A DNA stretch of 64,000 nt from Struthio camelus (Eukaryota > Chordata > Aves > Struthioniformes > Struthionidae): assembly GCF_040807025.1 (NCBI RefSeq), contig NC_090981.1, positions 42,201,817 through 42,265,816 of the forward strand. The letters run 5' to 3'. The translations under genes and the position numbers were made by a program. The notes beneath the pieces are model-generated. The model made no database searches, was not told where the DNA came from, and worked only from the letters and a program-made list of their open reading frames with translations. Numbering within the stretch: the stretch's first letter is position 1; each line of letters begins with the position of its first letter. Shown piece by piece: positions 11,801 to 24,400 of the stretch.

Positions 11801-14794
11801 TTGTATACATCAGAGGAAAACATGTATTCCCTTGGCACTTTTTCCACCCTGCTTGCCAATAGCTTTTCTGTCTTTGTTAGCACCTGTATTAGGCTAATAG
11901 TTCTGAAACCATTCTAAATGTGTTTCAACTTTTGTTCCCATTTTGTTGTAGCTTTATGACACGTTGTTTCTGCAGTAGCTGAGAACCTGAAAATGGTATT
12001 TAAGGAGAATTCTAGCTAGTGGCACAAAAATACAAATTTCAGATCAGAATCTCCAGCTGACTAAAGGTTAATCACCAATGATCGCTGCTTCTGTGCAGAG
12101 CCACTATTCTCTGATCACTAAAATACCCTCTGAAAGTTCACTTTTTAAACATACTTATAGCATCTTTATCCTCCTTACTTTTTCTACATTAGAAATTGTT
12201 GGAGTCATCCAGAGGTAGTTAAGAAATTTAGAGCTTTTTTACTGCTGTAAATTATTTGTAATAGGGATTGAAATGCGCTTGCATTTTAACTGCCAAAATG
12301 TTTGAGTCATTAACATGTATTAGTAAATCTAGTTTCAATACTTCAGTAATACAGGTAAAGATTATCACTATATTTCAGAAAACGTCTAACTGATTTGTGA
12401 TACCTGGACAAAGTCCCAGGAGATGTTATTCTTCTGAGTAAAACGGATCTGGCTATGTGCAGCTATCCTAGAGGTAGGCTATACTTGGATAAGCAAAGAT
12501 CTAAGAACTACACACTTAAAGATGACAGTCTTTGATCTAGAATTCCACAATAAGTTTTTAGGAAAAAATAGAGTCTTCTGAAAGCTTAAAATTTTCTTGT
12601 ACCTTTTCCACACTCCTCTCAAGAACTTAACTTAACAATAGACAAGAACAGTTATAATCCAGGAACCACAGTAGGCTTTAGCCCTACAGACCAAGTAAGG
12701 TCTTGGACATGACAGACAATGTCTCTCAAAAACAGCATTTTTAGATCCAGGGACTCTTAAAAGGCTGCCACTGATCAGAGGCAGATTCATTCTTCCCATA
12801 CTTGTGGTGATTTTGAAAATAACTTTTCTTTCAGCTGTTTAAGAGCTGGTATCTTGAAAAAAAAAAGATACGTCAGTGGACAGATCATCGTTATAAGACT
12901 GGATATTTCACTGACCAAACCTTACAACATTTCTTTTCCTGAAAATGACTCTGCTTTTATCCAGGGCTCTCCACAGTTCCTGATCCACTTCAAGTGATAT
13001 AGATCTTTATTTCAATAGATTCTTCTACCCGTGAATTCTGGAGTCCAAGGTCTCCGCCTTGGACAGATCAGTAAGGAGTGATCTTTATTCTAAGAGTTAG
13101 ATGTGCCATGCCAGTCAGACACCTAAAGTTAAGATGTTCACCTCCTAAACAGTATAGGCTAGCACAGACTGTTGGCTAATTGCTTTGTGACCCTTTTGTG
13201 TCCTCCCCCATGCAGATTCTGAAAATACCTTTTCCCCAAAAAAATAATTTATCAGGTGGTCCTAAATTATGAATGCTGTATTTTTTTTAAATTATTATCT
13301 TTTGGAAAATCTGAAGGCTATTTATAACTTCTTATTAAATAATTAAATAATTTCAGTTTAGAAATTACTTAATGGATTAAACTGACTGCAGATGCTTCAC
13401 GGAACAGCTAAAACTGTGGCAGGAGGGCTTAAATCACCTTCTGATACTCACCCAGCCTACAGTTCTTTCCTTCACATATCAGATGCTACTCACCATGTAA
13501 CCATCTGTAGGTTCAGTTCATCATTTGCCTATATCTAGAATTTGCATAGCAATAACTTGGAATTTAATTCATACTTACTATTACTCTATTCTCTTGAGAC
13601 TAGATAAAATGCTAAATTTGAGAAAGTAATGTTTCTTTGTCTACTCAATAAAGAACAACAGTTCTTTCCTACAATAAAGATTACAGAAGCAGTGTCCAAC
13701 AACAACAAATGTATTCACTAATATCCTTTGTTAAAAGCTAGTAAGATTGTTTTAAAAAAAGAATTACTTGGAGACTATTTTTTGGCATCACTAGCAGGTT
13801 GCAGTTTCCCACCATATGTTTCTTTTTCTTTTTTTTTTTTAATATATCATTTTGAATTATTGTATACTTGATTATGCGATGATTCACTTGCATACTCATT
13901 TCCATCGAAAATGCACAGTTCCCTAAAATTATTTTGAACCATTTTATAAACTGTGAATTTAGTGTGTCAAGTTAGTGCATCAGACAGTTCCAGGGCCAAC
14001 CTCGGGTAATTAAAAGAAGAGTACTTAATTTAAAATTCTTGCAGTTTATAGAACAATGAAGTGCAAATTGGAAGAACCAGATAGAGGACAAAGCACAAAT
14101 CAAGTTACAGCTCAGCTCAGAACAACTATTTGATAGAACAAACAACAGCTCATGTTTTTCATGCACTGGCAACATCTACAGGAGCTGTGACTCATTCAGT
14201 GGGTTTTATGTGCAGCCTCAGAACAACTTTTAGAGCTTTCCCTCAGGTTATTACTGTGTGGTGATTTAAAAACTGAATTCTGTTTAGAAGCTTTGTCAAA
14301 AGTCACTCCTGAAAGAAAAAACAGAAGTGTGATACAGTCTGAACGTTCACTAAGGTGGGCAGGATCATCAGGTAGTCTCTACATGCATTCATGGGGCACT
14401 ACTAGAGTGCCGTGTCAAAAGTCTATCTTTTTCTTTGGAAATGTTTCAAGCGATGCAGTAGCTGAAGCCACTGCCTCTTGACGCTTGCTGTTTATCACAT
14501 TCCCTTTCGTTTACTGCTTTCAAAAGTAAGATAGGAAAAGATGGATGTGTACTAGGAAGATTATTTACAACAATTCTATTTGTTTCAGTCTTCTCTGTTT
14601 TCACAGGACCACCAAAGCAGATGAAAATGTTATAGGGTAGTTGATGAATTAAGAAGATGGGTTGATTATGGAAGGATTTCTTTTACAACTTGTTTCACAA
14701 AGTAAAAATGCCAGAGAGCCAGTGTTTAAAGCTGCTAATTAGGAGTCAATTTGTTTACTTTTAGCCCGGTTTTCTAAGGAAACAAGGTTTCTGT
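5832..14794. other. intergenic region without recognised genes
   Basis: About 9 kb of AT-rich DNA between the CpG island and the 3' end of ANKRD31. Only short chance open frames occur. A near-perfect stem (10-bp arms, 5-nt loop) sits at 9291-9315, and T/A-rich mirror-like runs at 9199-9230. No exon, RNA gene or intact mobile element recognised. Confidence 0.45.
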
Positions 14795-15075
14795 ACAGAG
14801 CAAAAAATGGCAACAATCATAAGTTGCAACAACAGAGATTCCAACTGGATATATGGAAAAAAAATTCACCATGAGCATAGTTAAGCGCTGGAACAGGTTG
14901 TGCAGAGGTGCTCTGGAATGTTCATCCTTGGAGACATTCAGAATTTGGCTGGACAAGCCCTGAGCAACGTGATCTAACTTGGAAGTTAGTCCTACTCTGA
15001 GCAAGAGATTGGATTAGAGACGTCCAGAGGTCCCATCTAACTAACCTACGTTAATCTACAATTCTGTGTGATCAC
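14795..15075 (+). mobile_element. avian-type CR1 LINE 3' fragment
   Basis: Matches the bird CR1 3' region in order: CAACAGAGATTCCAACTGGA, AGCGCTGGAACAGGTTGTGC, CCTTGGAGACATTCAGAATT, GGCTGGACAAGCCCTGAGCA, then GATTGGATTAGAGACGTCC and CAGAGGTCCCATCTAACTAA. It is diverged, 5'-truncated and noncoding, and is the best evidence that the window is avian. Confidence 0.85.
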
Positions 15076-17964
15076 ACTGACTGTCACCTAGTCACTTGTG
15101 AAGCCATATGCCAGTCTCAGACGAAACTGACTTACAGATAAGAAAATACAGATACTGAATTACTAGAATTGAACTATTAGAATTTGCTTACATGACACAT
15201 AGCTCTTGGGAGTTTTTTTTTCTTCCCTTTCCAGGTTCCTAAAGAGCGGATTTTTTTGGGTTCTTGATAGCCACTTAGCTAAACTCCAAGTCAGTCATGG
15301 TCAAATGTTCATCATCAGCTGATGGTCAAATAACAGTAGGTAGAGGATTTTGGAAAGGATGAGTGTGTTGTTGGAGTGAGCCTGTACTTCAGTCATGGTA
15401 TGCAAAGCTTTTGGAAAATTCAGGGCTTTGTAAATTCTGCGGGCAGAACTATTTGCTTCTTTGTAAAGTACGTAACTACCTAAAGCAAATGTCTGGAAGT
15501 CATAATTACTAGAAAATGCTTTTAAGTGTTTTGCCTATATGTCTTAAAGAAGAGAACACAATACGCATTCAAACACCATCAGATTCATTTTGAAGCCAGA
15601 ACTCCACTAACAACAGTACTTTTAAATACCTATGAGATGGAAAAATATTGTGGGTAAAAGATGAGATGAGATCTCATCTAAAGTATGAAATATAAAGTAA
15701 ATATAGTGTATCTCCCTGTCTTTTGCAGTCACATAAACGGGGACATTGTGTACTTAATAGATTATTTTGGTGTAGGTTACACATTTATCAGATGCTGGGG
15801 TTTTTTTTTACACTTCTCCTCTCCCATGTTATTATTAGTATTACTGATGGTGATGATGTACTACTGTTTCAATAATATCCAGTCCAAAAGATTTAGATAT
15901 GCTTAGTCAGGCTCCTTTAAGTCATGACATCTGGATAAAGAAGCAATTTTAAATTTAAGTTTCTGAGTTTGTGTCCGTATTTCTAAATTACTAAACTACA
16001 TTCATTATCTTTCTCAGTTTTCCTCCAAATGCATGAAGGCAAAAATACTGGAGTTTTCCAGTGAAAGGAGATTCTGAATTCTCATATCACACTTACTAAA
16101 AAAAGTGTACTTATTATGCTATTATTTTAAGCCACTTCACTGAAATTTGAATGTGAAATTTCTGGCACCAACATCTGCTCTGCAACTGACATCTGCTATT
16201 CAGCTGACACCTGCTTCTTAATCCTTGTTTATTTTTGGCCATTTTTTGGTAAACATTAAGTCTCTATTACATGTATTAGAAAACAGAGAGGGATAAATTC
16301 CATGCCACATAATCATAGTTTCTTCTGCATTCTTACATATAGACAGCCTAGAAATACTGTTTATCTTCTTAATATTTAGTTCTCTCTCACACTTGAATAG
16401 AGTAATTACAGCTTTCTACGAGCATGATCCTAGGAGAGACTAAAGGCCCAGATTCAGAGACATAAACGTCTAAAGTGAAATTTTGTTAGGATTTAGATGA
16501 CTAACTCCAAAATTGCAACCCTTAAAGCTTTCTGCCAAAAATCTGCATTGCTCTTGGACTTTACTTCATGGGCTCTTCAGGTTTTTTGCGTTAATGTTCC
16601 TTAGGTGCCTAAAATTCTACTGCTGTACAAACCTGGAAGTACCTGAGTCTTAACAGAGCTGAAAAGTTGGTACCTTTCTTCTGCTGTCAGCACCTACAGA
16701 ATAGGAACTCCTCCATCTGTCTTTCCTAGGGACCTGGATTTGGTTGGGGTTCTTATGATATGCTTCCTAAACTGGGCTCTGTACAAAATTCATCGGTAGC
16801 TGCTTCTTTTTCTTAAAAGATGGTTAGAAAGAAACAGGACTACATCCTGTATCATTTTCTTCCAACTTCCCCATCCTCTTCATATAACAGTGACCAGAAC
16901 ACTAAGCTAAGATATGGGAAGCTGGAGGGTTGGGGAGGATTCTCCTCCTCAAAAAATGCTAAAATTATCAGGACCCAGCCTTCTCTTTTAAAATGCTCTG
17001 GGTTGCTAGAAAAAAAATACAATTCATTAATCCAGACAGACAAGGTCGATTCCTTAAAAAGTCAGGATAAACCTTTACTTTATAAAATGCACGCAGGGTT
17101 TAAGCATACTAGAAAATTAAATAGTGCCTGGGAATGTCCCTGGGCAAATGACACAGAATAGCTCACATTCATGCTAACAAACTCTCCTATGCTTCCAAGC
17201 AGGTTCGCCGCAGGCAAACTGCTCTTTGGGAACGTCACTTGGAACATGCTAACTCTCAAAACAGGCCCGGAAATTGTCTGGGAGGTGCCTAAATGCCCAC
17301 AACTGTCCTCACAACATAATGGTGCAGGTTGACCATCTTCTGGAACTTTTAAGGCACTGCTCAATTTCCCAGTGTATATGTGGTCATATAGCATCTGAAA
17401 TGGAACTGAAACCGAGAACACCTACTTTCCAGTGTGATCGCCATCTCTGGCTTTCCCTCTCTCAACTTCCCACCTAAGGTTGATGATTAAGCACCACTGC
17501 CATCTTAAACTATTATTGAGAAAAAAAAAAGTTACTGAAGCAAGGCAACGTAAACTCACCATCTGGATGCTCTTAGCCTGACGCAAATACATGGCGTTTT
17601 AAACACCAAATTAGATATTTTAAATGAAGATATTTGAATTTACTTTTAGTAGGTTAAGAACAGACCAAGGCTGGTACCCCAGCTCACATGAGGTGCACTA
17701 ACTCATCACGTTAACATAACCAGTCACAACCACCCAAAAGCTTTTCCGAGTATAAGTGCCATTGGCTATCAAAGGGATCATGTTTCCCTGGGAACACATT
17801 ATTTAACAAAATTAAGCCAAAATTCTTAAGTCTGCATGGCAGTTCTGCAAAAGTTGCTCAGTGTCATATGTCAAATTAATATGCTCTGTTCCTTACAATT
17901 TGTTTATTTTTAGAGAATAAAATATTCCTCTAGTTATTCCTGTTAGTTGGACATACTGGGATCT
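15076..17964. other. intergenic; possible ancient repeat at about 16440-16800
   Basis: AT-rich spacer downstream of ANKRD31. At 16440-16800 the phrases GGCCCAGATTCAGAGA and TTAGGTGCCTAAAATT resemble an old interspersed repeat common in reptile and bird genomes, family not identified. A 16-bp palindrome lies at 15664-15679. No coding exon seen. Confidence 0.4.
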
Positions 17965-18321
17965 CCACCAACACAGATTATTTATTTTGATGTTAATGTG
18001 TACGTGTGACTGAAAATTATGTTTGTGTATCTGAATTCCCATCACAGGAAACAAGTATTATAAGGTTATTAAAAGCTTTACTTTCTCTATATATTGAATC
18101 TTTTTTAACATAAAATTACTTAGCCACCAAATCACCAATAATTATTCTCTTCACTCAACCACTTTATGGGAGAAAAGAAAGGTATACTTTACATTAAAGA
18201 TCCAGTGTAATTTCTGTCATTACTTTTTTTCAAGCACAGGACCTGTGGTAAGCATGCAGCTCAGAAGAAATCAATACGCAATAAAATTGTGGAATTTAAG
18301 CTCTTTAGAAATCACTCGCTG
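17965..18321 (-). other. ANKRD31: ANKRD31 3' UTR (predicted)
   Basis: A non-coding stretch between the stop codon and the first good poly(A) signal on the minus strand. The length of about 350 nt is approximate, because the cleavage site cannot be read from sequence. Confidence 0.55.
17981..17986 (-). terminator. ANKRD31: candidate polyadenylation signal AATAAA of ANKRD31
   Basis: First AATAAA on the minus strand after the stop codon (about 336 nt downstream). A GT-rich stretch (TGTGTTGGTGG) follows within 20 nt, as expected of a downstream element. A second AATAAA lies at 17903-17908 and could be an alternative. Confidence 0.6.
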
Positions 18322-18462
18322 CTACTTCCAGTCAGGGCGAATATTAGATTTTAACTGGTACATACCCACAGGCTCTCCTTGTTGTGATGGTAATTCCAGG
18401 TCATCAGAAATAGACACTTCTTCAACAAGAAATTTTGACAACTGTGTCCCAAGATACGTAAC
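18322..18462 (-). CDS. ANKRD31: ANKRD31 last coding exon W21 with stop codon
   Basis: The acceptor follows TTTGTACAG; the 46 codons start V-T-Y-L-G-T-Q-L-S-K-F-L-V and finish S-N-I-R-P-D-W-K before TAG at 18322-18324. The first part closes the RAMA domain. The acidic then basic tail lies where mammalian ANKRD31 carries its REC114-binding region; that equivalence is inferred from position. A GTATGT within the exon (about 18365) could act as a donor, but reading through gives a clean C-terminus. Confidence 0.85.
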   Translation of the reverse strand, partial: VTYLGTQLSKFLVEEVSISDDLELPSQQGEPVGMYQLKSNIRPDWK

Positions 18463-21400
18463 CTGTACAAACAAATCTAAATGGATAACTCATCATTTTA
18501 GTTATTTGTGGGTTTTGTAGTAAGCGGAAAAATTTCACTTATCTTTCAAAATCGGGTTTATGCACTTAACAGCCTAATCTATGTCTGTCAAGATAAAGTG
18601 AAAATTCTGGTAATTTGAATTCTGAATGAAAAAATATAACATATCTGGGAAGTCCTCTACACTCTGCCAATACTTTTGCAACATTTGTCCCTGGCACCTT
18701 GACGTTTTGATAAGTTTGCTACTTTGTATTCTCTTAACAACTTTTCATTTTTTCTGCCAGTCTCTTAATCATTTTTAAAACTATTCCTTAAAAGCACCAA
18801 CAACTCACAGAGTGGCCATTCCACATTCTCTCAACACTTTTGGGTAGTTTATCATTATACAGCTACATATTTTGGGGGGGGGGGGGGGGGGGGGGGCGGC
18901 GATATAGATCTTTGTATGCTGCTCATTCATTAACAGTAATTTTTTTTTCTTAATTTGGGCTTGTACGTTCTTTAAGAACTATAAAGGAGATTCAAAAGGG
19001 TCAAAATATTTCCTGAATGTTTTTACCTTATAAATTATACATTTGTTAATTTATTCTTCCAATTTGTTATTACTATTTTTAGGAGTAAAAATTAGGCCTA
19101 CCTTATTCCACACATACTTCCAGGTCACTGAAATATCACTTCCTAGTAGTTCTTTAACCCACTGAACTGGATTCTGAAGTATTCTGCTGTTATTGGTTTT
19201 GATCTTGCCATCCTCCAAGAGCGTGGCTTTGTGACTAAATTCCTAACAAAGAAAAATTACGAAATAACATTTCAACTTATAAATTAACAAATCTGAATTA
19301 ATATCCTTAAAGCATGAAAAAACAAAACACCTGAAGGACCATATTACTGAAAAGCTGCACCTAATTCTATATTTTGCTGAAGAATTTTTAAAGAATCCAA
19401 TGCCACTAAGCTATGATATATAAAATATGATGATTTATTCCACAATGAGATGTTTTGGTCACAAGATACCACTGCCAGAGGACAAATCCCCCTATGTGTG
19501 AGATAAAATTCCTCTTAATAGCAAGTGCTTATGAAAACACTACTTGCATCTGAATTCCTCTTAGACATAAGGGAGCTATGAATATGAGTAACTTGCAACG
19601 ATGAACTCAGGAACTCACAGGGGGCAAGTCTGTCCACCAAGAAACTGTTATTCACAACCAATCTGCCTTACACACGTGTGGAACAAATGAATGCTAGAGT
19701 GATATCCTGACAGTGATTCAAAGAAGAAACATGTATTTTGCACAGAAACTGCATTTCACTGATGTCAAGAGACATTAAAATCAGAGCTCCCAAATCAGTA
19801 TTTGCATCAACTATTAAGTGTAATCACTGAAGATTTTTAAGAGGAACCTGACAGCCTGAAATTATGCACAATTAATTAGAAAAGAATTTATTGTTATTCT
19901 CTTTTTTGTTAAGCAAAGCCCAGTTCTGCAAACTTATATGCACCTCAGCAAGCATGGCTTATAGCTGCTCACTGTTCAGTGAATTATGGTTTTGTTATAC
20001 TGGGCTCAGTTAGGCTAACATGGCTAAGTAATGTTAAAATGAGTTGCTGATAAACTGTGTGATAACTTAAAAAGGTTGCTTAGTATATACAAGGTTAAAC
20101 AATTAGAATAAGAGAATGATCCATTAGAAATAATTGAATGGCTTCTTACCACATCCAATGGCTTAGCTCTGTTTCTATAAGAATCTAAACCAAGATCTTT
20201 AACTCAAACATTGTGATGAACACTAAATCCAGTTCACAGTTTCACATTTTGAGTCTATAATGTTCAAAAACTGCATCTCGTCTGCTGAAAGCTAACTTTA
20301 GGTAAGGACTATGCACTAACTGTATCTTCTTATCAAGTAGATATCCATAACCATATAGGAGGAAGCTTTACTGATCTCCTCTTTGAAATGCAAGGAAGGT
20401 AGCAAAGTGCTACCTTCCAATACAAAAAATGAGTGCCATTTTCAGTCTAATACAGAGATTAACTTTTCTATGCCCAGTATATCAACATTTATATAGTGAG
20501 TTATAAGTCCCTAAGACCCACATCCATCAAGCTGGTATCACAGATAACAGTCTTGAGAGATGATACTAAGCATATTGAATTCTTCATCCCTCAATTTAGT
20601 CATCCTGGCATTTGGAAGAATATTACATGCCCTTTAAGGAAAAGAAGAATGCATATATATCTATGATATGACCCAGTGTAGAGCAGCTGGCAACCTACCC
20701 ACAACATCTTATGTTACAGAACATAAGAACACATAAAATTGCTAATCTCAGCAGAAAAGCATTCTTGAGCAGATTATAGGTGCAGAAAAGGGAGCCTTTT
20801 CTACATTAACTACACCTGGTGAGTTAGCTGAAGAGAACCTTCCATGTTTTAATCAATATGTTGCCCTGGAAATTAACTAGCTCACAGCTGGGAATTCAGT
20901 CAATAACAACCCTCAATAATTCCATCACTTGCTAAGCACTAAGTCAGTTCCTGGCAGCTGCCATGTAAATCTGCTCTGTATTTGGAGATGCAGGGACATG
21001 TTTCTATATTAAGTTTTTTTTTTTTTTTTTAGTAGGTTTAGTGCATTCCAGTATATAAACTATAGAATCAGTTGGCATGTAAACAAGTAATTTTGCATTT
21101 ATTCATGCCTATCGTGGCACAATGAAATCCTTGATGTTCCGTTTCTTGATCTGAGGGACTTGATAATGCCTTCCAAGAATCACATTTAGTTATAAAAACC
21201 TTAACGTCCCTCCTCCTTCCAATTTTAAAATCAGTTAGTACATGATGTAGACCAACCACTCTACTCTGTTTTTAGTAATAACAAATGTTAACAATCTGAT
21301 AATGCGAAGTTAAACACAAATTTTACATATGCAGTATTCTGGATGTTAAAATCATAGTCTGACAGATGATGTCATCCATTGTAGCATTTTCCCTTAAAAC

Positions 21401-24400
21401 TCATAAAATATTATCTGCAAATAATAAATAAAATTCAATATTAGGTGCTGAAGATACAGGCTGAACTATGAGAACTGCTGTTTCCCCATTTTAGTAGTCT
21501 ATTTTTTCATTATTTATAAAAAGTAACATTATTATATCTTGCCAATTACCTGAAGTTTGAATTCTAAAACATTTTCTCCTGGCTTAATCCTTCCCAATTC
21601 AAGTAGATCTATCAATTGAAGTTTTTTCCTATTATTTCGTCTGTACTTCAATTGTTTTTGTTCATATTGCTGATTACTACAGCTCTGGGAGGAAGATTTC
21701 TGGTTGAGGTTTATTGGATAATCTCTATTTGAGACAAGACTTGTAATCACTGAGTTGGCATTAAATGATTCAACGCTACTCTGAAAGATCATTTGCTGCA
21801 GAGTATTAGGCAAGTTCTCTGTGGATGCTGACGCAGTCACTTGCTGCTGCTGCTGCTGCTGGAGGAAAGCTTCTTTCTTATTTACATAACTGTGCAGGTC
21901 CTCAACAGTAAGAACCCGCTCACAGTCACTGGTTGGCTGACAGACATTGTTACTGATGACAGCGCTTTGGGCTTCTGAAATATTTAATGTCTTGGTCACT
22001 GAAGTGGGGTATAGAGAGCTGTCTCCTTGTTTTGCAATTGCTACACAATCAATGCATTTTTGCTGTGGGCATTTTGTTTCAGTAGTGAAAACATTAGGTT
22101 CTGAAGGCAATGTCACTACTTCTACAGCATTTGTCAACTTTGACATATTATGGAAAGGATATTCTCTCACCCTGGTTTCAGATGCCAAAGCATGATCAGA
22201 AACCCCTTTGCTTCTAATTGCTTCTTTATTTGCTCCTGTCTCAGCCAAGCAGCTGTTTGGATGTTGGCTGCATTCCTGAGCTGAAAATCTATTTTCTAAA
22301 GAGAGATGTGCTTCTACTCCGTTTCCATTAGGCATGCTGGCACCAGGCCCTCTACTAAATGTAACTACATCAGGACACGTGATTTTATCAGCAGTTAAAT
22401 CTTGTCCTTTACCATTTCCATAGCAAATAGCTGCGTTTGAGATCTGTTTCTTTGAATGTGTTGAATATACTTGCTTTTCTTTTCTGTAATTTTGTATTTT
22501 CTGGACTAATTCCTTCTGGTTCTGGGCAACAATCAACAAACTCTTTTGCCTAGAAGCAAGCTTAACTAATTGTTCCCTCAGTGCTCCTTTTTTAAAAGAT
22601 TCCACTGAAGCCCTATAGGAAATAGAAAAGTAAAAATAAAGACACCACAACTATTCTGAACACACACACAAAACAGCTTAATAGATGTAATCCACAAAGA
22701 ACAGGAATGTGTTTCAAGGTACTTTGCCAGCCTCCAAAATTTGAACAACCTTTTCATCATGTATAAAGTTCATCATTGAAATCTCAGGCTTTATGCATGA
22801 CAAACTGCAGAATCCTGTCTAGAAGTAGGCTGCAAAGCAAAGCATCAAACTACAGTAATAGCCTCTTAATTCAAAGAATTGAAGCTGGGTCTATATTATC
22901 ACTAGCTGGTCTCTTATCACCACCGAACACATTAGTTCATTGAATTCAGTGCCTTTGCAGTACTAATTTGGACTCTTTTACAAGAAGCTCAGGATGAGCT
23001 ACTAATGGATGATACTATCAGAAGTTTTGTACTGTATTCACACCATGAAACATTTTGTTCCTTTGCGATTAGGAGTCAGAGTGGTTTAGGACATTGTATG
23101 TTAGTTAGGGAATCTCTCTCCCCTCATCAGACTCTGCTCCCTAGTTTAGCTGAACTCCCTGTGAGATTCATTCCCCAAGGGTCTTCCTCATGTTGGAAGG
23201 GAATTCTGTATTTTTCTCCACTTCTTTTGGCACAAGATCCACGAGTCTAGCATAATGCCCTTTTCTCCTAATCCCATTTCCTGGGACAATTGATTGCACC
23301 ACTGGTCTGGCACCTTGCCAGAGACAGAGGAGTACCACAAGGTATAGGAAAAAAGGATAGCAGGGCGGCTTGCTCTTGACTCCACCCATAGCAGAGATGC
23401 TATGCAGGTAACACTATCCCAGTCTGGGAAAAGAGAGACTGTTGAGGGGATCAGAAGTACAGTAAGACCAGCTGGTGCAGAACAAGGCTAAGTGGGGCTA
23501 AATCACAGTGTGGCAGTATTGGTGTCCAATGCAGTACTGTAATACTATTTGCTCTCACATGTATTCATAAACCATGATACTATGAGCATATCAGCATCAG
23601 GTTCATCTCTTATATGAGTAAGCCCTGGCCAGTATGGAACCCCACCAAAGGCAGTGAGACTCTTGCCTACTTTCTCTAGCAGTGTTTCTTTGGGGAAGTT
23701 TTGTTACTTTATTGCTATACAGGTACAGAAGAAGTTGCAAAGCTTCCTGAGGTTAGCACAGCTGAAGAGAAAGTAAGAGGCAAAGACAGTGATGACTGGA
23801 ATGACATAGGCAAAGTAACTTACAGCCACTAACAAATATAATGCTTTTTTTGGGCTCATTTTTCTTAAAGGGGAGACACATTTTAATATCATCAAAGGAA
23901 CAAATAAAAATAGAGAACTTTCACTAGTAGGATCTTTCACTAGGCCAACTATCTGAACAACAGAAGAATGGAAAACATGTTCATGACTCCTCATCTTCTG
24001 CACATTCATGTATCACGTGACAAAAGGTTATCTGCTAATTAGTTAAAAATAAAATGTTTGCCATATAAATAATAAAAAGGAACTATAATGTAATTTGGCA
24101 TGTAGCTCATTACATTTGATGGACAGCTGTTGCATTAGCTGAAGGGCATCTGCATTACTTCAGAAACATTTATCACTCTGCTCTGGAACAGTTTTACTCA
24201 ATATTAGAAGGCAGATACATTTTTATAAATGCTAAATTAATTATGCTGTCCTTGTTTCTTTACTTAGTCACTAGCTTGTTCACAAGGATGATTTGGAATC
24301 CTAACTCCTCTGCATATAAAACCTCTTTTTTTCTTGTTATCTGTGTAATCTATGTATCTTATGTCTTACAGCTGGGAAAATGCTCTGTGATAGAAGCGTT

